Assembly (NCBI RefSeq): GCF_000213575.1
Contig: NZ_GL892006.1
Location: 268,614 to 332,613, forward strand
DNA length: 64,000 nt
Direction: 5' to 3'
Origin: Dysgonomonas mossii DSM 22836
Lineage (GTDB): Bacteria > Bacteroidota > Bacteroidia > Bacteroidales > Dysgonomonadaceae
In this document: positions 8,004 to 17,639 of the stretch, piece after piece
Numbering within the stretch: position 1 is the first letter of the stretch
How the letters are laid out: each line of letters opens with the position of its first letter
The notes under the pieces: model-generated
Database searches by the model: none
What the model was told of the DNA's origin: nothing
The model's input: the letters and a program-made list of their open reading frames with translations, nothing else
Translations under genes and position numbers: made by a program

Positions 8004-8524
8004 AAAAGCTTTCAATTATTTTATTTGTATTATTTACATCCGTAAATATATTCTCGCAAGAAAACGCTGACTATCAATACAAAGTAAAAGTTGGTGATAT
8101 AGCTCCAGACTTTGAGATGAGCTTACCATCGGGCAAGACAATCAAACTGTCATCTCTCAGAGGGAAAGTTGTAATGCTACAATTTACAGCCAGCTGGTGT
8201 GGTGTATGCCGAAAAGAAATGCCACATATAGAAAAAGATATTTGGCAGAAACATAAAAGCAATCCGAATTTCGCTCTATTTGGAATTGACAGAGAAGAAC
8301 CCGCTGAAACAGTTCTAAAATTTGTGAAAGCAACTGGTATCACCTACCCTATCGGACTTGATCCTAAAGCAGATATATTTGCAACCTATGCAGAAAGGGA
8401 AGCGGGCATCACCAGAAATGTTATTATAGACAAGGATGGTAAAATTGTGATGTTGACAAGGCTTTTCAAAATGGAGGAGTTCAACGAAATGGTATCGTTA
8501 ATAGATTCGTTACTAGCAAAATAA
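8000..8524 (+). CDS. TlpA/ResA-like exported thioredoxin-fold protein
   Basis: A 174-residue periplasmic thiol oxidoreductase. Residues 1-20 form a signal peptide ending near IFSQ. The AhpC/TSA-like fold begins KVGDIAPDFEMSLPSGKTIKL and carries the active site SWCGVC (Cys67, Cys70), followed by GIDREEP and the conserved GITYPIGLDP with its cis-proline. Such proteins reduce disulfides in the periplasm, for example in cytochrome c maturation or oxidative-stress repair; the partner is unknown. It overlaps the VanZ-like gene by four bases. Confidence 0.88.
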   Translation: MKKLSIILFVLFTSVNIFSQENADYQYKVKVGDIAPDFEMSLPSGKTIKLSSLRGKVVMLQFTASWCGVCRKEMPHIEKDIWQKHKSNPNFALFGIDREEPAETVLKFVKATGITYPIGLDPKADIFATYAEREAGITRNVIIDKDGKIVMLTRLFKMEEFNEMVSLIDSLLAK

Positions 8525-8575
8525 ATACGGATATACAATATAAAACCGTATGACTTTTATTTAGGACTATAAGCA

Positions 8576-9169
8576 ATGAATATAGTAATCATTAAATATA
8601 ACGCAGGTAATATATTCTCGGTAGAACATGCTTTTAAGCGACTTGGCATCGAAGCTGTTGTTACAGGAGACAAAGAACTGATACAGAAAGCTGATAAAGT
8701 AATTTTCCCCGGTGTAGGCGAAGCCAGTTCTACGATGCAACATTTACAACAAACAGGGCTGGAAAAACTTATTCCCAACTTAAAGCAGCCTGTATTAGGT
8801 ATATGCTTGGGGATGCAACTTATGTGCTCTCACTCGGAGGAAGGGAATGTAGACTGCCTGAATATATTCGACACAGAGGTCAAACGATTTGTACCACAAA
8901 AACATGAGGATAAAGTACCTCACATGGGATGGAATACGATTTCAAATGTAAAGAGTGACTTATTTGATATCTCTTTAGAAAACCAATTTGTGTATTTTGT
9001 TCACAGTTATTATGTGGCCATTAGCGAACATACAGCTGCTGTAACCGATTATATACATCCCTTCAGTGCGGCGATGCACAAAGACAACTTCTATGCAACG
9101 CAGTTTCATCCCGAGAAAAGCGGTAGCGTAGGCGAAAGTATATTAAAGAACTTTTTGCAAATAAAATAG
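8576..9169 (+). CDS. hisH: Imidazole glycerol phosphate synthase, glutaminase subunit
   Basis: Releases ammonia from glutamine and channels it to HisF for the fifth step of histidine synthesis. The 197-residue class I glutamine amidotransferase has the triad Cys77 (LGICLGMQL), His178 and Glu180 (QFHPEKSG), and HisH landmarks FPGVGEA and VPHMGWN. In Bacteroidales hisH normally precedes hisA and hisF. Here no other his gene follows; the next features are a small minus-strand ORF and tRNAs, so hisH is an orphan. Its upstream neighbour ends 51 bases away. Confidence 0.93.
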   Translation: MNIVIIKYNAGNIFSVEHAFKRLGIEAVVTGDKELIQKADKVIFPGVGEASSTMQHLQQTGLEKLIPNLKQPVLGICLGMQLMCSHSEEGNVDCLNIFDTEVKRFVPQKHEDKVPHMGWNTISNVKSDLFDISLENQFVYFVHSYYVAISEHTAAVTDYIHPFSAAMHKDNFYATQFHPEKSGSVGESILKNFLQIK

Positions 9170-9219
9170 GTTTTCCCCCTCATGAAAAGGAACTATATAT
9201 TTGAGGTTAACTTTACAAT

Positions 9220-9459
9220 TTATTGAGTATAGTAGTTTCTCTTTATATACTCTGATATCTTATTGATATCCACCGATGTTTGCCCCATTATATACATACA
9301 CACGAGTTCACATTCTTCCATTTCGGTCAACTCATACTCCTTATGAGGACTAGCTGCACGCCGCCTGATTATTTCTATGATTATTTTCTTTCTCAACTTC
9401 TGCATGACTATTTCGTCTTGCTTTGTCTTTTGATTTATGGTTCCATTCAGCGTGCTCAT
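9220..9459 (-). CDS. Small hypothetical protein
   Basis: A 79-residue charged, helix-rich protein (MSTLNGTINQKTKQDEIVMQ...), with no signal peptide, membrane segment or known motif. Its composition (Glu, Lys, Ile, Met, few Cys) resembles a real small protein. The helices at about 15-40 and 43-75 could form a small helical bundle. It converges on hisH, whose stop is 50 bases away. I do not recognise the family; small-protein conservation in related genomes would decide whether it is real. Confidence 0.5.
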   Translation of the reverse strand: MSTLNGTINQKTKQDEIVMQKLRKKIIIEIIRRRAASPHKEYELTEMEECELVCMYIMGQTSVDINKISEYIKRNYYTQ

Positions 9460-9618
9460 AATAGTTGTATTAGTTCATTCAGGTTCGGATTTGGCTAAGA
9501 TAATGTAAAAGTTAATTACTTAAAAGAGATTGGAAGATGCTTTCCAACATAAAAGGAACACAGAAAAGAGATATGATGTGATTCGTGCATAATTTGCATG
9601 AAAAAAGACATTATAAAT

Positions 9619-9649
9619 TTTGAAAAAATAAAAATTGCCTCTATATTTG
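9619..9649 (+). promoter_or_regulatory. tRNA promoter
   Basis: TTTG (9619-9622), 19 bases, TATATTTG (9642-9649): a near-perfect Bacteroidota promoter directly before tRNA-Gly, probably driving both tRNAs. Confidence 0.7.
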
Positions 9650-9660
9650 CAGTCTCAATT

Positions 9661-9733
<73 letters not shown>

Positions 9734-9772
9734 CAAATGTGACAAAGGTCGCATTTTTTTGTTTTAAAGCAT

Positions 9773-9856
9773 GCGCACGTGGTGAAATTGGTAGACACGC
9801 TACTTTGAGGGGGTAGTTTCCGTAAGGATGTGCGAGTTCGAGTCTCGCCGTGCGCA
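9773..9856 (+). tRNA. tRNA-Leu(GAG)
   Basis: An 84-base tRNA with a long variable arm: acceptor GCGCACG with CGTGCGC, anticodon loop TTGAGGG (anticodon GAG), T arm with AGTTCGAGTCT. CCA is not encoded. It is probably cotranscribed with tRNA-Gly. Confidence 0.96.
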
Positions 9857-10059
9857 CACTAAAGAAATTGTAAAGCTTACATTATTGCACGCTTTTCCTT
9901 TTATACAGAGGATTTCAATACAATTATTTCCACTCTACTTTCACGCAAATTCGCACACAAGGAACAAAGACTGAACGTGATATATTCTATAAAATTCAGA
10001 AGTTTGAACTTTAGTTCTACCATCTGCGACTATTTTTAACAAAGAAGATTTTTTCATTT

Positions 10060-10311
10060 CTACTGTGATAATAGTTTCGCCATCATAAAAACCTCTACTC
10101 CTTCGGCTATTTTATAGTTTCCATTAGGTAAGATGGTATATGCATCTAGGTTTCGAATAATTTGTTTTTCGTTAGCAATATGTTTGAGCTCTTCATCGGA
10201 TTCTGATATTTCAATGAAATAAGTAATATAGCGACTTGTACCAAGAACAGCAACAAATGGATGTTCGGTGCAGAGTCTCTGGAACGCTATTACCCTTATC
10301 GGGAGAAACAA
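10060..10311 (-). CDS. Hypothetical ORF, possibly a gene fragment
   Basis: An 83-residue frame. The C-terminal two thirds (from ISESDEELKHIANEK on) have protein-like composition, with NLDAYTILPNGNYKIAEG reminiscent of a beta-rich domain, but no family is recognised. Its N-terminal end is antisense to a coding-like plus-strand fragment at 10231-10383, so at least one is not a working gene. It may be the surviving 3' end of a larger gene. Confidence 0.3.
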   Translation of the reverse strand: MFLPIRVIAFQRLCTEHPFVAVLGTSRYITYFIEISESDEELKHIANEKQIIRNLDAYTILPNGNYKIAEGVEVFMMAKLLSQ

Positions 10312-10383
10312 TTACAAATAGCACAGTTCAGTACTGAAGGTGGTTATTACTACAATTTTCTGCCAGATTCGACCATTAGATAG
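10231..10383 (+). pseudogene. Coding-like C-terminal fragment
   Basis: In the plus frame ending with TAG at 10381-10383, the translation around FGAESLERYYPYREKQLQ and FSTEGGYYYNFLPDSTIR looks like a real protein C-terminus (aromatic-rich, ordered). No convincing start or N-terminal domain lies upstream. It is probably a decayed 3' remnant. The family is not recognised. Confidence 0.35.
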
Positions 10384-10623
10384 TGCTATTGTTTATTAAT
10401 AATATTGCGACAACCTAGAATTTAAACCTTATCGTCATCTTTACACTAGACTTAGCATAAATATTTTATTAGAATGTTATCTTTAAGATATATCTCCGTC
10501 CTCAAAGCTTAACTCAATATCATTATAAAATGAAAGACCATAATTCTATAAAAATTGACATTATTCCTGTTATATCAAACATCGATAAATGTTAAAAAAA
10601 CATCCTAGTAAAAAAAATATCTT

Positions 10624-10631
10624 TATTTTTG
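10624..10631 (+). promoter_or_regulatory. -7 box for the nhaA-trkH-trkA operon
   Basis: TATTTTTG matches the consensus, giving a transcript start near 10638 and a leader of about 50 bases. No fluoride-aptamer motif is seen here, unlike before eno. Confidence 0.5.
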
Positions 10632-10686
10632 GCTTTCATTTAGATTTATGTTTAAAGGTCTAGAACATATTATAAAGTTTACATAG

Positions 10687-12015
10687 ATGACAGGAGAAAA
10701 GAAAGAAGCTATCGACAAGGTGGTTCAACCCATCCAGCGATTTATATTACAAGAGAAGGCCGGAGGTATAGTCCTCGGACTGAGTGTTATCATCGCTATG
10801 ATTTTAGCTAACTCCCCATGGTCGGAAGATTATTTCCATGTGTTAGAACATAAGCTAGGATTTATATTTGATGGTATTCCATTCTTTGAATATAGCGTTC
10901 ACCACTGGATCAATGACGGGCTGATGGCTGTTTTCTTCTTCGTTGTGGGCTTAGAACTCAAAAGAGAGATTGTAGGAGGAGAATTATCCAATCCACGGAA
11001 AGCCCTTTTGCCTATCGGCGCTGCAATAGGCGGCATGCTGGTACCTGCGCTTATCTATATCGGACTAAATCCATCAGGAGAAGTTCATCACGGATGGGGG
11101 ATACCGATGGCAACTGATATTGCCTTTGCTTTAGGTGTTTTGTATTTGTTGGGAAGTAAGATACCATTATCTCTGAAGGTATTTCTTACAGCACTGGCTA
11201 TTGTTGATGATCTGGGGGCTGTCTTGGTTATTGCATTTTTCTATACATCCGATATCTCTTTCATAAGCCTTGCCACAGGCTTTGCTTTTGCATTTATCAT
11301 GTTCGTTGGTAATAAAATGGGAGTACGGAGCATTTTGTTTTATGCTATATTTGGTATTCTCGGCGTGTGGACTTCGTTTCTATTATCAGGAGTTCATGCA
11401 ACGATAGCTTCTGTTATTGCCGCCTTTATGATTCCTGCTGATGTCAAAATAAGAGAGAATCTATTTGTAGAAAGGATAAAAGACTATCTGAATAAGTTTA
11501 GGGCGGTTGATCCTAAAAACGAAATACCGACACTGACAAACGATCAGTTACATCTGTTGGAAGAAATAAAAATAGATACCAATAAAGCGATCCCTCCGTT
11601 ACAACGCTTAGAACACCGGATGCATCCTTTAGTGACATTTGTTATTATACCGATATTCGCTTTAGCGAACGCCGGAGTTTCACTCAATATTGATGTTGAA
11701 CAACTATTCAGTACGAATGTAGCTTTAGGTGTCGCTTTGGGATTACTGTTAGGTAAAGTACTAGGTGTTGTGGGTTTTACTCTTTTATTGATCAAACTGA
11801 AAGTTGCTCCCTTCCCACAAGGAATGAATGTACGTAACCTTTTTGGTTTAGGTTTGCTGGCATCTATTGGTTTCACCATGTCTTTATTTATCACATCACT
11901 GGCATTTTCTCATCCCGAATATATGGTGCAGGCCAAGATTGGTATTTTTGCTGCATCTATTATCGGTGGGATCTTAGGATATATAACGTTAAGCCGTTCA
12001 GTAAAGCATAAATAA
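10687..12015 (+). CDS. nhaA: Na+/H+ antiporter NhaA
   Basis: A 442-residue inner-membrane antiporter exchanging Na+ (or Li+) for protons. The family's ion-binding Asp pair is in ALAIVDDLGAVLVIAFFY (around residues 174-181), preceded by GWGIPMATDIAFALGVL. About twelve hydrophobic segments are visible, with a hydrophilic insert near 255-305 (DYLNKFRAVDPKNE). It ends in TAATG shared with trkH, so the two are translationally coupled. NhaA genes are a recognised part of some fluoride-riboswitch regulons; here the riboswitch is two genes downstream, so nhaA has its own promoter but sits in the same island. Confidence 0.95.
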   Translation: MTGEKKEAIDKVVQPIQRFILQEKAGGIVLGLSVIIAMILANSPWSEDYFHVLEHKLGFIFDGIPFFEYSVHHWINDGLMAVFFFVVGLELKREIVGGELSNPRKALLPIGAAIGGMLVPALIYIGLNPSGEVHHGWGIPMATDIAFALGVLYLLGSKIPLSLKVFLTALAIVDDLGAVLVIAFFYTSDISFISLATGFAFAFIMFVGNKMGVRSILFYAIFGILGVWTSFLLSGVHATIASVIAAFMIPADVKIRENLFVERIKDYLNKFRAVDPKNEIPTLTNDQLHLLEEIKIDTNKAIPPLQRLEHRMHPLVTFVIIPIFALANAGVSLNIDVEQLFSTNVALGVALGLLLGKVLGVVGFTLLLIKLKVAPFPQGMNVRNLFGLGLLASIGFTMSLFITSLAFSHPEYMVQAKIGIFAASIIGGILGYITLSRSVKHK

Positions 12016-13409
12016 TGTTGTCCCGAATAAAATATATAGGATTAAATCCGGCAAGATTGTTTGTTCTTAGTTTTTTAGGACTGATTCTTATCGGAACCAT
12101 TTTACTGTTATTACCGATATCCACAACAGGGAGTATCAGTCTGATCGATGCTCTTTTTACAACAACGAGTGCAGTTTGTGTAACAGGTCTGGTAGCACTG
12201 GATACAAGTAAAGATTTTACCCTGTTCGGACAAACAGTCATTATGATTATGATTCAAGCGGGAGGTTTGGGCATACTAACTTTTGCCAGTTATTTCAGCT
12301 ACTTCTTTAAGGGAGGTTCGTCTTATGAGGATCAATTAACGATGGGTAATATCTCTAACATAGAGAAGATTGACGAAATCTTTAAGACGTTAAAACGGAT
12401 ATTGATTATAACAGTTGGCATTGAAGCTGTCGGGGCACTCTTTATTTTCACTAGTTTAAGCTCTTCCCTAATACCGGGCTTAGGTGACAGGGTCTATTTC
12501 TCAGTATTCCATTCCATATCCGCTTTTTGTAATGCAGGCTTTTCCACATTGCCGCATGGCATCATTGAAAACGGATATGTGGACAACTATGGATTCCAAT
12601 TAAGCCTGATATTTCTTTTCGTTTTGGGAGGTTTGGGTTTTCCTATTGTGATTAACTTGTTGAAATACCTGAAACATTTAATTCGCAGAACATTCTTACA
12701 GGTTTTTAATCATAAGAAAGACGTTTACAAACCCTGGGTGATGAAACTGGGAAGTAAAATTAATCTGATAACAACATTCTCTTTAATCGTTATAGGAACA
12801 ATCCTTATTTTTATAAACGAATACAACAATATACTGTCTTCTCATCAGGGATTCGGAAAATTCGTCACAGCATTGTTTACTGCAACAACTCCGCGCACAG
12901 CTGGATTCAACTCAATTGATTTTAATCAACTGCATTTATCATCTTTGATTATAGTAATTATTTTGATGTGGATTGGTGCTTCTCCTGCTTCTACGGGAGG
13001 AGGTATAAAAACCAGCACATTTGCGATATCCGTTCTCAATTTTATCAGTTTAGCCAAAGGGCGAAAGAATATTGAAGTGTATAGCCGAGAGGTCTCTGAG
13101 ACTTCAATACGACGTGCTTTTGCCGTCATGACGCTCTCTATTGTCGTATTAGCAATAGGATCAATACTTATTTCTTATTTTGATGAAGGCTTGCGATTAT
13201 TAGATATTATCTTTGAGTCCGTTTCGGCATATAGTACGGTTGGTCTAAGCTTAGGAATAACTCCCGAATTAAGTTCTGCCAGTAAACTGGTGCTGATAAT
13301 ACTGATGTTTATAGGCCGTGTTAGTACACTTACTCTACTTATCGCCTTCTTTAAGCAAGTGAGGATGTCTAATTATACTTATCCATCAGAGGAGATATTG
13401 ATTAATTAA
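12015..13409 (+). CDS. trkH: TrkH/KtrB-family K+ transporter subunit
   Basis: A 464-residue membrane protein forming the K+-conducting subunit. The four pore loops are visible: TTTSAVCVTGL near residue 55, FCNAGFSTLP near 175, TPRTAGFNSID near 295, and SAYSTVGLSLG near 410, each with the central filter Gly. Length and the short N-terminus fit KtrB-like proteins. The start ATG overlaps the nhaA stop by one base. The regulatory TrkA-type subunit follows 101 bases downstream. Confidence 0.93.
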   Translation: MLSRIKYIGLNPARLFVLSFLGLILIGTILLLLPISTTGSISLIDALFTTTSAVCVTGLVALDTSKDFTLFGQTVIMIMIQAGGLGILTFASYFSYFFKGGSSYEDQLTMGNISNIEKIDEIFKTLKRILIITVGIEAVGALFIFTSLSSSLIPGLGDRVYFSVFHSISAFCNAGFSTLPHGIIENGYVDNYGFQLSLIFLFVLGGLGFPIVINLLKYLKHLIRRTFLQVFNHKKDVYKPWVMKLGSKINLITTFSLIVIGTILIFINEYNNILSSHQGFGKFVTALFTATTPRTAGFNSIDFNQLHLSSLIIVIILMWIGASPASTGGGIKTSTFAISVLNFISLAKGRKNIEVYSREVSETSIRRAFAVMTLSIVVLAIGSILISYFDEGLRLLDIIFESVSAYSTVGLSLGITPELSSASKLVLIILMFIGRVSTLTLLIAFFKQVRMSNYTYPSEEILIN

Positions 13410-13510
13410 GGTCTCAGACCTATTTGTTATTTTGGGAATATAGTAACAATAGGTAGTTATAATTCAATTATAGATTGTTAAAGTCTTACTGTTACTTAAA
13501 AAAAGAAAAG

Positions 13511-14209
13511 ATGAAATATATTATTGTAGGACTCGGAGTCTTCGGATCTTCACTTGCTGAGAAGTTAGCATCACAGGGTAATGAAGTAATCGGAGTAGAT
13601 ACAAAGCTCCAACGGGTAAATGAACTGAAAGATAAGATAACGCATGTTGCATGTTTGAATGTGACAGATGCCGTAGCAGTAGAAACATTACCTTTGAAAA
13701 ATACAGATGTAGTTATTGTATGTATAGGAGAAGATCAGGGAGCTAATATAATGGCTACAGCCATGTTTAAAAACCTGAATGTGAAACGACTTATCGGAAG
13801 ATCTCTTAATCCTTTGCATGAAAATGTTTTACAGGCAATTGGCGTGCATGAGATTGTCCGCCCGGAAGAAGAAACTGCTGAAAGATGGGCTAAGAAGCTT
13901 ACACTTCGGGGGATGGTCGATTCTTTCGAATTAAATGAAAACTACAGTATTGTAGAGGTCTTAGTTCCTGAGATTTTTATCAGTAAGACAATTGAAGAAA
14001 TTGGCTTTCGTAAAGAGTACAATATCTTAGTATTGACCGTTGTCAAGAATGTAGAAAAACAGAGTATTATTGGCAAAACTAGAGTTGTAGCCGATGTTCA
14101 GGGTATACCCAATCCAGATACGATATTAGAAAAAGATGATATTTTAGTTATATATGGATCTAATAAAAATATTAAGCAGTTTATTAGCAAGAGTAAAAAA
14201 AATAAATAG
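13511..14209 (+). CDS. trkA: TrkA/KtrA-family K+ channel regulator (RCK domain)
   Basis: A 232-residue cytosolic regulatory subunit that gates TrkH in response to nucleotides. It has a Rossmann RCK_N domain (YIIVGLGVFGSSLAEKLASQ, GxGxxG, then EVIGVD) and a C-terminal RCK_C domain (from about 135: YSIVEVLVPEIFISKTIEEI). The single RCK pair fits KtrA-like proteins rather than the duplicated E. coli TrkA. ATG 13511 is preferred over an upstream TTG at 13475, because the family starts at MKYIIVGLG and AGAAAAG lies before it. The eno leader follows directly. Confidence 0.93.
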   Translation: MKYIIVGLGVFGSSLAEKLASQGNEVIGVDTKLQRVNELKDKITHVACLNVTDAVAVETLPLKNTDVVIVCIGEDQGANIMATAMFKNLNVKRLIGRSLNPLHENVLQAIGVHEIVRPEEETAERWAKKLTLRGMVDSFELNENYSIVEVLVPEIFISKTIEEIGFRKEYNILVLTVVKNVEKQSIIGKTRVVADVQGIPNPDTILEKDDILVIYGSNKNIKQFISKSKKNK

Positions 14210-14238
14210 AAGGCGATGTTATTTGTGAAAATATTTAT

Positions 14239-14246
14239 TATTTTTG
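14239..14246 (+). promoter_or_regulatory. -7 box before the fluoride riboswitch
   Basis: TATTTTTG fits TAnnTTTG and predicts a start near 14253, just ahead of the aptamer at 14261. TTTG at 14222-14225 is too close (13 bases) for a standard -33. Confidence 0.5.
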
Positions 14247-14260
14247 CACTACTCGAAATT

Positions 14261-14318
14261 AAGGGAATGGGACTTCCCTGTTATAAACCGCTAATAAAGT
14301 AGCTGATAGTTCCTGCTT
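14261..14318 (+). promoter_or_regulatory. Fluoride riboswitch aptamer (crcB motif)
   Basis: The crcB-motif landmarks occur in order: stem GGGAA (14263-14267) with TTCCC (14275-14279) enclosing TGGGAC; then AAACCGC (14285-14291); then GCTGATAGTTCCTGC (14302-14316), corresponding to the conserved GCUGAUGACUCCUAC. The downstream genes eno, CLC(F) and a DUF190-like gene are typical fluoride-riboswitch cargo, which independently supports the call. Confidence 0.88.
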
Positions 14319-14373
14319 AACTTAATCAATAACTGGTTATGAGCGGGTTTTCTTTTATATTAATTACTATCAG
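14286..14373 (+). promoter_or_regulatory. Probable expression platform of the fluoride riboswitch
   Basis: The aptamer strand CTGATAGT (14303-14310) is perfectly complementary to ACTATCAG (14366-14373), an anti-aptamer pairing. Separately, AACCGCT (14286-14292) can pair with AGCGGGTT (14342-14349, one bulge), followed by TTTTCTTTT, which would make a terminator. These are read by eye and have not been folded. Confidence 0.5.
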
Positions 14374-14465
14374 TGATATTCTACCCAAAAGGAATTCTTG
14401 AATATGTCTGCTCATGCAATAGCCGCATGGGCTTTACTAGTTTCTATAAATCGCTAAAAATATGA

Positions 14466-15749
<1,284 letters not shown>

Positions 15750-15771
15750 AAACAAGTAAAGATTCTATACT

Positions 15772-15798
15772 GAAAGGTGGTTAAGACAATCACCTTTC
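15772..15798 (+). terminator. Hairpin between eno and clc (partial terminator or processing site)
   Basis: GAAAGGTG-type arms (15772-15779 and 15791-15798) form a stem of about 8 bp followed by TTTAT. It overlaps the longest possible clc start (GTG 15777), which argues for a downstream clc start. It may dampen readthrough. Confidence 0.4.
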
Positions 15799-15818
15799 TT
15801 TATGTATTACAACAGTTT

Positions 15819-17099
15819 ATGCACAAAATAAATTCATACAAACGATTAATGCTAAATGTAGAGCAGATCCCGTTACTCTTTTATCTGCTCAAATGGTTAT
15901 TTATAACTTTAATCGCAGGAGCGTTAATCGGTTCAGCGTCGGCGTTATTACTGGTTTCTCTTGATTTTGTAACCAATTATAGAGAATCCCATTTGTGGAT
16001 TATAGCCCTATTACCTGTCGCTGGATTAGTGATAGGATTAATCTATCATTATTTAGGAAGCAGTATTGTAAAGGGCAACAATTATCTGATAGAGGAAATA
16101 CATAGTCCTAAAGACATTATTCCCCTCAAGATGGCTCCGCTTATATATATCGGAACAGTGATAACTCATTTATTCGGAGGTTCAGCTGGGCGTGAAGGTA
16201 CTGCCGTGCAAATGGGAGGGGCTATTGCTGATCAGTTTTCCCGTATCTTCAAATTAAAGCAACGCGACCATAGGATTATGATTATGGTTGGTATTAGTGC
16301 TGGTTTTGCTTCCGTTTTTGGTACCCCTTTGGCTGGAGCTGTTTTTGCACTCGAAGTTATTATTGTAGGAAGAATGAGGTATGAAGCCATATTGCCAAGT
16401 TTTCTTGCCGCCATTTTTGCTCATCTAACTTGCCACACATGGGGTGTAGCCCACACTCATTACAGCATTCCGGATGTTCCTTCATTAAGTGTGTTAAACA
16501 TTTTATTGGTAATTGGGGTGGGTATTCTTTGCGGATTAGCAGCCATGCTGTTTTCTCGTATGGTTCACTTTTGGTCAGAGCAGGCTAAAGATAAAGTGAA
16601 ATATGCCCCTTTGCGACCTTTTCTTGGTGGAATTGTTATTGCTGTTACGATATGGTTACTGGGCACTACCAAGTATATTGGCTTAGGAGTACCAACGATT
16701 GTAGAATCTTTTTCTGTTCAACAGGAGTGGTATAGTTTTCTACTGAAAATACTGTTGACTACTTTTACTATCGGTGTGGGATTCAAAGGTGGGGAAGTAA
16801 CACCTTTGTTTTTTATTGGAGCTACATTGGGTAGTGCCTTATTTTGTATTATTCCGCTGCCAATGGCTCTATTAGCAGGAATAGGCTTTGTTGCTGTGTT
16901 TTCAGGAGCTACAAATACACCTATTGCTTGTACACTAATGGGGATTGAATTGTTTGGCGCAGAAAGTGGTATATACATTGGTTTGGCATGTGTGGTAGCC
17001 TATATGTTCTCTGGTCACACAGGCATTTATGCTTCTCAGATAGTAGGAAGCCCAAAGCATCTTATTTATGGAAAAATAAAAGGTCGACACATAAAATAG
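15819..17099 (+). CDS. CLC-F type fluoride channel/antiporter
   Basis: Exports fluoride across the inner membrane. The protein has about ten or more membrane helices and CLC signatures, with GSAGREGTAVQMGG in place of GREGP: GREGT is the mark of the fluoride-specific CLC(F) (EriC-F) branch. KGNNYL replaces the chloride-binding GSGIP region, and GVGFKGGEVTPLF is the third signature. The fluoride riboswitch and eno upstream agree. Start choice: GTG 15777 overlaps a hairpin; ATG 15819 (426 residues) or ATG 15849 (MLNVEQIPLL, 416 residues) are better, and the family N-terminus slightly favours the latter. Confidence 0.9.
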   Translation: MHKINSYKRLMLNVEQIPLLFYLLKWLFITLIAGALIGSASALLLVSLDFVTNYRESHLWIIALLPVAGLVIGLIYHYLGSSIVKGNNYLIEEIHSPKDIIPLKMAPLIYIGTVITHLFGGSAGREGTAVQMGGAIADQFSRIFKLKQRDHRIMIMVGISAGFASVFGTPLAGAVFALEVIIVGRMRYEAILPSFLAAIFAHLTCHTWGVAHTHYSIPDVPSLSVLNILLVIGVGILCGLAAMLFSRMVHFWSEQAKDKVKYAPLRPFLGGIVIAVTIWLLGTTKYIGLGVPTIVESFSVQQEWYSFLLKILLTTFTIGVGFKGGEVTPLFFIGATLGSALFCIIPLPMALLAGIGFVAVFSGATNTPIACTLMGIELFGAESGIYIGLACVVAYMFSGHTGIYASQIVGSPKHLIYGKIKGRHIK

Positions 17100-17106
17100 A
17101 ATAATT

Positions 17107-17481
17107 ATGAATAATATAATAACAGTACGAGTATACTTCGAGCATGGGGAAAAGATAAAAGGATTAACTTTCAGGCAAAGATTATTTCATGGTGGTTTTG
17201 CCCATTATATGCTTAAAGCAGCAAAAAAAGATGGTATTAAACAGGCAATATGCTTTCCTGTAACATCCGGATATTTATCACATCAAACAAGAATACATGT
17301 TGAAAATACAGAATCAATCTCTTTCCGACATCCTCAATGTATAGAATTAACAGATGAAGAAGATAAAATTAAATCCTTTATTGATGCTTATAAAGATCAT
17401 TTTACTGATACAGATGTTTTTATTGTAAAAAATGAGATTGTCTTAAAGTTCCAAAAAACCGATAGAAAGGAAAAATTATAA
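17107..17481 (+). CDS. DUF190-like protein
   Basis: A 124-residue soluble protein. The pattern VRVYFEH...KGLTFRQRL, an Ala-Lys-Lys-x-Gly-Ile helix, then TRIHVENTESI...HPQCIELTDEEDKIKSFI resembles DUF190, a PII-like ferredoxin-fold family often found beside CrcB fluoride channels. It begins 7 bases after the CLC(F) stop, so it is in the fluoride operon. Its biochemical role is unknown; a regulatory partner of the transporter is plausible. The match was made by motif only. Confidence 0.65.
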   Translation: MNNIITVRVYFEHGEKIKGLTFRQRLFHGGFAHYMLKAAKKDGIKQAICFPVTSGYLSHQTRIHVENTESISFRHPQCIELTDEEDKIKSFIDAYKDHFTDTDVFIVKNEIVLKFQKTDRKEKL

Positions 17482-17578
17482 AATACTAGGACTCGATCCA
17501 ACAATGAGAAATTTTATATTTACAACTAAAAGTTCAAAAAAAATTCGAGTCTGAAATAAACTAATACTAAAAAAAATA

Positions 17579-17623
17579 GTTCGCAAACTTACGAATTTCA
17601 AATTAATTCGTATATTTGCGAAC
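17579..17623 (+). promoter_or_regulatory. ars promoter and ArsR operator palindrome
   Basis: A 45-base two-layered inverted repeat: GTTCGCAAA (17579-17587) with TTTGCGAAC (17615-17623), and TTACGAATT (17589-17597) with AATTCGTA (17605-17612). The -7 box TATATTTG (17611-17618) lies inside the right half, so bound ArsR would block the polymerase. A shorter ATTCGT/ACGAAT repeat at 17983-18000, before arsC, may be a secondary site. Confidence 0.75.
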
Positions 17624-17639
17624 GTAAATACAAATAGAT

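Larger units (their letters stand above)
9857..10686. other. Decayed region downstream of tRNA-Leu
   Basis: About 830 bases without an intact recognisable gene. It holds two opposing coding-like fragments (separate entries) and, near 10624, the promoter of the nhaA operon. A decayed patch next to a tRNA suggests remnants of an old insertion, but no integrase or att repeat of the tRNA 3' end was seen. Confidence 0.5.

Noticed and set aside
10440-10686. Second fluoride riboswitch in front of nhaA
   Set aside because: No GGNGATGG-type stem, AACCGC or GCTGATG motif was found in this region.
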